Shown here: piece by piece, positions 1-5,402 of the stretch
How positions within the stretch are numbered: the first letter of the stretch is position 1
How the letters are laid out: the number at the start of each line of letters is the position of its first letter
Source of the DNA: Chersky-822 sp035509195
GTDB lineage: Bacteria; Actinomycetota; Actinomycetes; Streptosporangiales; Streptosporangiaceae
NCBI GenBank assembly: GCA_035509195.1
Contig: DATJLT010000005.1
Location: 1 to 10,019, forward strand
Reading direction: 5' to 3'
DNA: 10,019 nucleotides
Made by a program: the position numbers and the translations under genes
The notes under the pieces: generated by a model
What the model was told of the DNA's origin: nothing
What the model saw: the letters and a program-made list of their open reading frames with translations, nothing else
Database searches by the model: none

Positions 1-75
1 CAGCCTGTCCGCGCCCGTCAACTGCCGGTATACCGGCCAGTTCAGCAGCCACCCCGGTCGCTCCACATATCCCAT
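1..75 (-). CDS. N-terminal fragment of a gene leaving the left edge; possibly formate dehydrogenase large subunit
   Basis: An open frame runs from an ATG at 75 to the left edge, giving 25 codons without a stop. The residues look like real protein, including W-P-V-Y-R-Q-L-T-G-A-D-R near the edge. From memory, a short WPVYRQLTG-like lead precedes the iron-sulfur and molybdopterin domain in some actinobacterial formate dehydrogenase large subunits. The divergent fdhD, 40 bases away, fits that reading. The diagnostic cysteine and molybdopterin motifs would lie outside the window, so the function is inference only. No clear Shine-Dalgarno precedes the ATG. An in-frame TTG upstream is an alternative start. 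The 14-base palindrome at 24-37 falls in the P-V-Y-R codons. Confidence 0.45.
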   Translation of the reverse strand, partial: MGYVERPGWLLNWPVYRQLTGADRL

Positions 76-99
76 CCAAGCACGTACGCTTCGCAAAGC

Positions 100-107
100 G
101 GAAGGAG
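100..107 (+). promoter_or_regulatory. Strong ribosome binding site of fdhD, next to a small hairpin
   Basis: GGAAGGAG lies 8 bases before the ATG at 116 and fixes the fdhD start. Just upstream, CGCTT (87-91) and AAGCG (96-100) can form a 5-bp hairpin with a 4-base loop that ends at the first base of the site. The hairpin is too small to claim regulation. Confidence 0.7.
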
Positions 108-115
108 TCCCTGCG

Positions 116-961
116 ATGAGTGGCAAAACGGTGCGCCGGAAGGTCACCAGGATCAGCCTGGACGGGGTCAGCCCGGACCATCGCGTCACGCTGCGCGCCG
201 ACGTGCTCGCCGCCGAGGAACCGCTTGGGATAAGGATCGGCGGCGAGGCCGTGAACCTGACCATGCGTACCCCCGGCGACGACCTCGACCTGGTCGCCGG
301 CTTCCTGTTCGCCGAGGGCATCATCACCGGCGGCGCTGACCTCGCGGAAATCAGGGTCTGCGACGGCACGGCCTGCGGGCACGCCGGTCACGACGGCCTC
401 GGCAACATCGCCGACGTCCGCCTCGCCGAAGGCGGCGGCCCGGCCCCGCGCCGCAACTTCCTGACTACTAGTGCCTGCGGCGTCTGCGGCAAGGCGAGTG
501 CGGCGGAGCTATTTGTCAGAAAATCTTTTGATCTCAGCCAAGATCACGTGGTAACTCACGCGAGCCTGCTGGCGGAACTGCCCGACCGGATGCGAGACGC
601 CCAGCGGGTATTCGCGAGCACGGGCGGCCTGCACGCCGCCTGCGCGTTCACGGCCGACGGCGATCTCCTCTGCCTGCGCGAGGACGTGGGCAGGCACAAC
701 GCGGTCGACAAGGTCATCGGCTGGGCGCTGCGCTCTGGCAGGCTCCCGCTGAGCGGCCAGGTGCTCCTCGTCAGCGGACGGGCCTCGTTCGAGCTGGTCA
801 GCAAGGCCGTGCTGGCTGGCTTCCCGGTCCTCGCCGCCGTGTCAGCGCCCTCATCGCTGGCCGCGGAACTGGCCGGGGAGAACGGGCTGACGCTCGTTGG
901 CTTCCTGCGCGGCGGCTCGATGAACGTTTACACCGAGCCGCAGCGCGTCGTGCCTGGCTAA
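116..961 (+). CDS. fdhD: FdhD, formate dehydrogenase accessory sulfurtransferase
   Basis: A 281-residue protein of typical FdhD length. The family takes sulfur from a cysteine desulfurase and passes it to the molybdenum cofactor of formate dehydrogenase, which is inactive without it. It acts in the cytoplasm. Visible marks are the CGVC pair (C121, C124) in the mobile loop that carries the sulfur, the REDVGRHNAVDK segment (188-199) typical of the family, GRASFELV (221-228) and the C-terminal FLRGGSMNVYT (263-273). The start is set by GGAAGGAG 8 bases upstream. Only 40 bases separate it from the divergent gene at the left edge, so the two control regions must overlap. Its stop shares 4 bases with the stop of the convergent permease gene. 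Codons for residues 132-143, just after the CxxC loop, are strikingly AT-rich. Confidence 0.97.
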   Translation: MSGKTVRRKVTRISLDGVSPDHRVTLRADVLAAEEPLGIRIGGEAVNLTMRTPGDDLDLVAGFLFAEGIITGGADLAEIRVCDGTACGHAGHDGLGNIADVRLAEGGGPAPRRNFLTTSACGVCGKASAAELFVRKSFDLSQDHVVTHASLLAELPDRMRDAQRVFASTGGLHAACAFTADGDLLCLREDVGRHNAVDKVIGWALRSGRLPLSGQVLLVSGRASFELVSKAVLAGFPVLAAVSAPSSLAAELAGENGLTLVGFLRGGSMNVYTEPQRVVPG

Positions 962-1851
962 CTCGTGGCAGCGGAGTCCAGCAGGCCACGGCGGCGCCTG
1001 ACCGCGTGGTCGGCCTTGGAGAAGATCGTGTCGACCACGATCCCGATGGTCAAGATGACGATCATGATCGAGATCGCGCTTGACAGGTCCTGGTTGTCCT
1101 GCGCGGTGTTGAGCAGGATGCCGAGTGACAGGTGCCCGATGATAATCACCAGCAGCTCGCCTGCCATCAGGCTGCGCCAGGCGAACGCCCAGCCTTGCTT
1201 CATCCCGGCCACGTACGCGGGCAGCGACGCGGGCAGGATCAGGTACCTGTACAGCGCGATGCCGCGCAGGCCCATGGTCTTGCCCGCCCGCAGCAGCAGC
1301 GGCGGCGTGTAGTCCACGCCGGTGATCAGGCCGTTCGCGATCGACGGTGCTGCGCCGAGCACCATCACGAACAAGATCGCCGACTCGCTGATGCCGAACA
1401 AGATGATCGCGAAAGGGAACCAGGCGATCGACGGCATCGTCTGCAGCCCGCTGATGATCGAGCCGACGGCCGCGCGAAGCGGAGGAATGCGGGAGACCAC
1501 CGCGCCGATCAGCGAGCCGATGACCAGCGCGAGCAGGTAGCCGACGACCGCGGTCTCCACGGTATTGCCGATCGCCTGCCATAGCTGGCCGTGCTTGAGC
1601 TGGTCGGCCAGGTTCGCTAGCGTATATGCCGGGGACTTGACCAGGCCATTGGCTGAATCGCTGTGGTAGTCCGACAGGTAGAACAATTCCCAGGCGGCGA
1701 GCACGATCGCGACGGCCAGCAGCTTGGGCCAGGCCGCGGTCCAGGTTTTGCGTGCGGCTCGCGAGGACCTGCTGCCGGTTTGCTGCTGAGCGAGTTCCAG
1801 GCTGTCGAGGCCGGAAATGGCTGTTTGCCTGCTGTTAGTGCTGACTGCCAT
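958..1851 (-). CDS. ABC importer permease, NitT/TauT (SsuC/TauC/NrtB) type
   Basis: A 297-residue inner-membrane permease and the last gene of the importer operon. After a polar N-terminal tail of about 40 residues, hydrophobic segments lie near 41-60, 97-119, 141-165, 225-245 and 258-276. The segment MPSIAWFPFAIILFG (139-153) matches the 'MPS.AW.P...LWFG' stretch typical of SsuC/TauC permeases. The cytoplasmic EAA loop that docks the ATPase lies about 188-220 (AGKTMG...LILPASLP). GAGGAG at 1867-1862 is a ribosome site 10 bases from the ATG. The gene starts 17 bases inside the ATPase gene, suggesting translational coupling. Substrate cannot be read from the permease; sulfonate, taurine and nitrate systems all share this fold. 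Confidence 0.94.
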   Translation of the reverse strand: MAVSTNSRQTAISGLDSLELAQQQTGSRSSRAARKTWTAAWPKLLAVAIVLAAWELFYLSDYHSDSANGLVKSPAYTLANLADQLKHGQLWQAIGNTVETAVVGYLLALVIGSLIGAVVSRIPPLRAAVGSIISGLQTMPSIAWFPFAIILFGISESAILFVMVLGAAPSIANGLITGVDYTPPLLLRAGKTMGLRGIALYRYLILPASLPAYVAGMKQGWAFAWRSLMAGELLVIIIGHLSLGILLNTAQDNQDLSSAISIMIVILTIGIVVDTIFSKADHAVRRRRGLLDSAATS

Positions 1852-2632
1852 GGCGGCTCATCTCCTCGCGCAGCCGGTCGGTGACCCTGCTGGCCAGCTC
1901 GGCGACCTGCACCGAGTCGATCCTTCTCGGCCCGGTCCTCGGGACCTCGTATTCCTCGATCACGGTGCCTGGCCGGCTGCTGAGCACGACAACCCGGTCG
2001 CCGAGCCGCGCTGCCTCGCGGACGTTGTGCGTGACGAACAGCACGGTCAGCGACCGCTCAGAGCAGATCCGGTCAAGTTCGTCGTGCAGCAGGTCACGGG
2101 TCATCGCGTCAAGCGCGCCGAACGGCTCGTCCATCAGCAGCAGGTCGGCGTCCTGTGCCAGCGCGCGGGCCAGTGCGGCCCGCTGGCGCATGCCTCCTGA
2201 CAGCTCGTGCGGGCGCTTGTCGGCGAACCCTGACAGGTGCACGGTATCGAGCAATCCGGCCGCCCGCCGCTTGCGCTCGGCAGCTGGCACTCCCCTGGCC
2301 CGCATCGCAAGCTCGACGTTCTTGCGTGCGGTCAGCCAGGGGAAAAGCGCGGGCTCCTGGAACATGACGGCGACCCTGCGGCCGCCGGTACTGACCGAGC
2401 CTGAAGTGGGCGTGTCGAGCCCTGCGACGATGTTGAGCAGCGTGGACTTGCCGCAGCCCGATGCGCCGATCAGGCAGACGAACTCACCTGGGCTGACCGT
2501 GAGCGACAGCCGGTCGATCGCGAGCAGCGCGGCCTGCCCCCGCCCGTAGACCTTGGTTACCTCGGTGAGCGTGACAGCGCCATGAACTGCTGACGAAGGC
2601 AGCAGCGTCGCTTGCCGCTGCATGATGCTCAC
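1835..2632 (-). CDS. ABC importer ATP-binding subunit, SsuB/TauB/NrtD type
   Basis: A 265-residue cytoplasmic ATPase that drives the importer. It has the Walker A motif GASGCGKST (56-64), Q-loop FQEPALFPWL (91-100), signature LSGGMRQRAALARAL (144-158), Walker B LLLMDEP (164-170) with catalytic E169, D-loop GALDAMTR and switch histidine H202. The FQEPALFPWL form of the Q-loop is typical of the nitrate/sulfonate/taurine group. The start is a GTG at 2632 that overlaps the stop of the binding-protein gene in GTGA. An ATG three codons later (M4) is an alternative. It overlaps the permease start by 17 bases. The last 40 or so residues form a short regular tail with no extra regulatory domain. Confidence 0.95.
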   Translation of the reverse strand: MSIMQRQATLLPSSAVHGAVTLTEVTKVYGRGQAALLAIDRLSLTVSPGEFVCLIGASGCGKSTLLNIVAGLDTPTSGSVSTGGRRVAVMFQEPALFPWLTARKNVELAMRARGVPAAERKRRAAGLLDTVHLSGFADKRPHELSGGMRQRAALARALAQDADLLLMDEPFGALDAMTRDLLHDELDRICSERSLTVLFVTHNVREAARLGDRVVVLSSRPGTVIEEYEVPRTGPRRIDSVQVAELASRVTDRLREEMSRHGSQH

Positions 2633-3684
2633 GAACTCACCTGCGGCTGGCCGTCGGCCTTGAGCAAGGCGTTCAGCGGGCCGAGATCGTAGAGCGCGCT
2701 GATGTTCTTCACCGGGCTCAGCAGGCCGACCTCGACCGCGTGCTGCGCGTCGGTGGCGAGCGAGGAGGCGATCGGGTCATCGGTGAAGTTGATCTGCTTG
2801 AACGAGGCCGCGACCACGCTGGTGCTGAGGCCCTTGCCAAGGAGCTTGGTGAGCTCGGCGTTGGCGGCGGCCTCGGCGGCCGCCGGGTCGCTGTGGATGT
2901 AGTTGTTGGCCTCGATCTGGGCCTTAAGCAGGTCGTTTACCGCCGACGGGTGCGTGGCGAGGAACTTGTCCGTCACGACCAGGTTGGTGGTGACGAACTG
3001 GCCCTTCGGCCACAGGCTGGCCTCGTTCACCAGCATGTGACCGCCGTCTTGCACCATCTCGATGTCGTAGGGCGCCGGCTCCCAGCCTCCGGCGATCTGC
3101 CCTGACTTGAAGTCGAGCACGGCCGCCGAGTTCGGTGTGATCGGCGTGATCGGGACTTCGCCGCCACCGGTCTGCGTAAAGGTCAGGCCCTGCTGCTTGA
3201 GCCAGGACCTGAGCGCCACGTCCTGAGTGTTGCCGAGCGAAGGGGTCGCCAGCTTCTGGCCCTTGAGCTGGGACGGCTTGGTGATGCTCTTCTTCACGAC
3301 CAGGCCGGCTCCGCCGGACGCCGCACCCGAGATGACCTTGATCAGCTTGCCGTCTGAGGTCTGCCAGGTCTTGATTGCCGGGTTCGGCCCGACGTATGCG
3401 GCGTCAAGCTGCCCGGCAAGCAGCGCGGTTGCTTCCTCCGTGCCCGTGGAGAAGGGCTTGAACTCCAGGTCGACGTTCTTGCCGAGTTCCCTGGCGAAGA
3501 AGCCCTTGTCGATTCCGATCAGCGCCGGAGCGTGCGTGATGTTCGTCAGGAAGCCGAGCCGAAGCACGACCGGCGCGCCACCGCTCGGGTCACCTGAGCC
3601 CGATGACGAAGATGAGCAGCCGGCCGCCAGGGCGGTGACTGCCGCGATCCCTGCGCTGGCGACCGCGACGAGCGCGCGCCTCAT
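2629..3684 (-). CDS. Lipoprotein substrate-binding protein of the NitT/TauT-type ABC importer
   Basis: A 351-residue extracytoplasmic binding protein and first gene of the operon. A signal peptide with R2 and R3 and a hydrophobic core ends in the lipobox LAAGC (19-23), so C23 would be lipidated. A serine/glycine linker follows. The mature part opens with a beta strand and the segment TNITHAPALIGIDKGFF (47-63), then GTEEATALLAGQLDAAYVGP, both typical of SsuA/TauA/NrtA-like (NMT1-type) periplasmic binding folds. GGGAGG lies 4 bases before the ATG. The ligand is not certain: aliphatic sulfonates, taurine, nitrate or a thiamine precursor would all fit the family. The importer is complete, but no sulfonate monooxygenase or nitrate reductase gene lies in the window. 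Confidence 0.93.
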   Translation of the reverse strand: MRRALVAVASAGIAAVTALAAGCSSSSSGSGDPSGGAPVVLRLGFLTNITHAPALIGIDKGFFARELGKNVDLEFKPFSTGTEEATALLAGQLDAAYVGPNPAIKTWQTSDGKLIKVISGAASGGAGLVVKKSITKPSQLKGQKLATPSLGNTQDVALRSWLKQQGLTFTQTGGGEVPITPITPNSAAVLDFKSGQIAGGWEPAPYDIEMVQDGGHMLVNEASLWPKGQFVTTNLVVTDKFLATHPSAVNDLLKAQIEANNYIHSDPAAAEAAANAELTKLLGKGLSTSVVAASFKQINFTDDPIASSLATDAQHAVEVGLLSPVKNISALYDLGPLNALLKADGQPQVSS

Positions 3685-3720
3685 GATGCCTCCCGATGGT
3701 CCTCTACGTTTACGAGCTAG

Positions 3721-3772
3721 ATACTATCCAAATATCTATAGTAGGAAAATATTATAGAGGAACTCGTGTTCC
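3721..3772 (-). promoter_or_regulatory. AT-rich promoter and candidate operators of the importer operon
   Basis: This stretch stands out in GC-rich DNA. On the minus strand, TATAAT (3756-3751) is a perfect -10 sequence. Just downstream, where transcription would begin, TACTAT (3743-3738) and ATAGTA (3727-3722) form a 6-bp inverted repeat around 10 bases. Upstream of the -10, GGAAC and GTTCC (3759-3763 and 3768-3772) form a 5-bp dyad with a 4-base spacer. No good -35 is visible 17 bases above the -10, so an activator may be needed. TAGTAT and TACTAT are alternative -10 boxes. The regulator is unknown and no regulator gene lies nearby. Confidence 0.55.
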
Positions 3773-3786
3773 CGCACCGGGCGGCG

Positions 3787-4143
3787 TTAGCTGTCGCCCT
3801 CGTCCATCTGCGTGAAGCCCTGCACGACCTTGGGGAACTTCTGCAGGCACTGCTGCAGTTCTGCCGTCTCGGCGTCGGTGGCGTGCGTCGAGTTGAAGTT
3901 GACCTGGTCGACGACTCCCGGTTCGCCGGTATCCGGCTTGACCTTGCCCATCAGCGGCAGGTTAGGTATGTGCGAGCAGGCCGAGGTCACGTGCCTCGCG
4001 GTCGCTACCGAAGTGCCGGGCGCGAACGTCACCTGGATCCACTGCTGCCCGAGTTGCTTGTCGAACTCGGCGCAGCCGCTGACACCGGCGATCACCGTAA
4101 GCGCGCCAACTGCCAGCACGGCGGACCTGAAGGGGGTGAGCAC
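3787..4143 (-). CDS. Small secreted lipoprotein of unknown function
   Basis: A 118-residue protein with a signal peptide (R6, then a hydrophobic stretch 8-20) and lipobox V-S-G-C with C24 as the likely lipidated residue. The mature part begins AEFDKQLGQQW. It has two more cysteines, C56 in SACSHIPNLP and C99 in QQCLQKFP, which may form a disulfide outside the cell. The pattern (CAEFD, QW.QVTF.PGTS, SACSH, QCL.KF) resembles small lipoproteins I recall from other actinomycetes, but I know of no function. The start is a GTG at 4143, the first available after an in-frame stop at 4153-4155, with no clear ribosome site. It begins 20 bases after the sulfotransferase-like gene and is probably cotranscribed with it. 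Confidence 0.78.
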   Translation of the reverse strand: MLTPFRSAVLAVGALTVIAGVSGCAEFDKQLGQQWIQVTFAPGTSVATARHVTSACSHIPNLPLMGKVKPDTGEPGVVDQVNFNSTHATDAETAELQQCLQKFPKVVQGFTQMDEGDS

Positions 4144-4163
4144 GAATACAGCTTAGGCCGTGC

Positions 4164-5039
4164 CTAGGCACCGTAGCCCACGCGGCCAAGCTGCGGGCCA
4201 GCGATGCGCTGCACGTCGGCAAGCTGTGCCGGGCTGAGCAGACGGCGCCAGTTCGTGCTCTCCTTCGCCCTCGGCACTTCGAGCTTGCCCACCTCGGCCG
4301 CGATGAACTGGGAAAGCGCGGTCCTGGTCGCGGCGGGCTGGGCGACGACCTGCTCGTACCTGAACGTCGTGAGCTGCTCGGCGCTCATCGAGTTCCGCAG
4401 CCTGGCCATCTTGTGTACCGAGCCGCGCCAGCGCATGGCGCACTTGCCTGCCACGGAGAGCTTCTCCCAGCCCGCCCGGTCGTCTTCGGTTTCCGTGCCG
4501 AAGAACGGGTTAGGGAATTCGGTCTCGACGTTGGCGATGCCCTTCCTGAACCAGGCAAGCTCGGCCGGGTCGGAAAGCATGGCTGCGACGACGTCACGGC
4601 CGTCCCTGATGATCTGCACGATCTTCGCGTCGGGAAACGCCTCGACCAGTGCTTCCGCGCAGTACATGAGCGCGGGCGTGGCGTCGCCGTACCGCGCTAT
4701 CTCACGCTCGTCCACGCAGATTCCTGGTACCTTGCGGGCCTGCTGGCACTCGGCACTGCAGGTCAGGCAGGCTTCCGGGGTGACACGCCAGGCCTGGGCG
4801 AACGCGTCGCGCAGCACGGCCGCGGCGGCCTCGCCCCTGCCCTGCTGTATCGAAGGCGTCCGCGCGAACGCGTAGGCGACATTGAGCACGACAGGCTGCC
4901 CGGTCGTGAAATGGAAGCCCTCGCTGCGCTTCAGCGCACGCGCTATCAGGTCCGCCCCGGAATGCGGTGCGCCGATCACGAAGACCGGCTGGCGGACCTT
5001 TCGCCCGTTGACGACGAGTACGTAGGAGCGTGTTGGCAT
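4164..5039 (-). CDS. Sulfotransferase-like P-loop protein
   Basis: From the ATG at 5039 this gives 291 residues. An open frame extends to an ATG at 5096, but those extra 19 residues look non-conserved and the fold begins only after MPTRSYVLVV. Neither start has a good ribosome site. PVFVIGAPHSGADLIARAL (residues 18-36) sits where sulfotransferases bind the 5'-phosphosulfate of PAPS. KIVQIIRDGRDVVAAM (139-154) matches the 3'-phosphate site. The C-terminal NWRRLLSP...GPQLGRVGY resembles the usual C-terminal signature. Oddities: the usual RSGTT is HSGAD, and alanine stands where the 3'-phosphate serine is expected after R145. Four cysteines cluster at 91, 94, 98 and 108. The acceptor is unknown. 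It is divergent from the GlsB-like gene and precedes the small lipoprotein gene. Confidence 0.85.
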   Translation of the reverse strand: MPTRSYVLVVNGRKVRQPVFVIGAPHSGADLIARALKRSEGFHFTTGQPVVLNVAYAFARTPSIQQGRGEAAAAVLRDAFAQAWRVTPEACLTCSAECQQARKVPGICVDEREIARYGDATPALMYCAEALVEAFPDAKIVQIIRDGRDVVAAMLSDPAELAWFRKGIANVETEFPNPFFGTETEDDRAGWEKLSVAGKCAMRWRGSVHKMARLRNSMSAEQLTTFRYEQVVAQPAATRTALSQFIAAEVGKLEVPRAKESTNWRRLLSPAQLADVQRIAGPQLGRVGYGA

Positions 5040-5126
5040 GGCTGGGACTAAGTGTTGCACTGCGGACGACCGGACGAAGCATGTGCCAGCAGGCATAGTC
5101 GGGAGAAAGTGTGGTACTTATCGGCC
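5040..5126. promoter_or_regulatory. Shared intergenic region of two divergent genes
   Basis: These 87 bases separate the sulfotransferase-like start (5039, minus) from the GlsB-like start (5127, plus) and must hold both promoters if those starts are right. I see no convincing -35/-10 pair on either strand. GGGAGA at 5101-5106 is a possible ribosome site for a GTG at 5109, in frame with the GlsB-like gene, though only about 3 bases away. Confidence 0.4.
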
Positions 5127-5402
5127 ATGCTCACTTACATCGTCGTCCTTATCATCATCGGCTTGCTCGCCGGAGCGGTAGCACGGCTGCTGGTGCCTGG
5201 AAAGGACAGGATGGGCGTGCTCGGCACGATCGTGCTCGGCATCGTCGGCTCGTTCGTCGGCGGGTTCCTGTGGAACCTGTTCGAGTACGGGCACCTCACG
5301 CCAATACATACGGTCGGCATCATCGGCTCGATCATCGGCGCCATCATCGTGCTGCTGATCATGCGGATGACCGGCCTAGACCGTCGCCGTCGCCGGATCT
5401 GA
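5127..5402 (+). CDS. GlsB/YeaQ/YmgE-family small membrane protein
   Basis: A 91-residue protein with three glycine-rich membrane segments, about 2-23, 29-52 and 60-80, and a basic C-terminus (DRRRRRI). The first segment with AGAVARLLVPG, the GVLGTIVLGIVGSFVGG repeat-like second and the GIIGSIIGAIIVLLI third match the 'transglycosylase-associated' family (PF04226), a name not backed by enzymatic evidence; members are linked to stress response. The ATG at 5127 matches the usual family start. The frame is open upstream, and a GTG at 5109 behind GGGAGA would add 6 residues. Its last 27 bases overlap the convergent ABC exporter gene tail to tail. Confidence 0.9.
   Translation: MLTYIVVLIIIGLLAGAVARLLVPGKDRMGVLGTIVLGIVGSFVGGFLWNLFEYGHLTPIHTVGIIGSIIGAIIVLLIMRMTGLDRRRRRI

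Noticed and set aside
24..37. 14-bp perfect palindrome GCCGGTATACCGGC as an fdhD operator
   Set aside because: It coincides with the P-V-Y-R codons of the left-edge gene, and about 0.6 such palindromes are expected per 10 kb by chance. Not excluded, but unsupported.
851..1582. Minus-strand open frame of 243 codons
   Set aside because: Overlaps the permease in another frame; the product is a run of R, D, A and H without membrane segments, whereas the permease frame has family motifs.
3227..3757. Plus-strand open frame of 176 codons
   Set aside because: Antisense to the binding-protein gene, reading out through its AT-rich promoter; no protein character.
4160..4171. 12-bp palindrome GTGCCTAGGCAC over the sulfotransferase-like stop codon as a terminator
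   Set aside because: It has no loop and no T-run, and about two to three 12-bp palindromes are expected in 10 kb.
4204..4875. Plus-strand open frame of 223 codons
   Set aside because: Antisense to the sulfotransferase-like gene, Ser/Ala-rich, with no motif or ribosome site.
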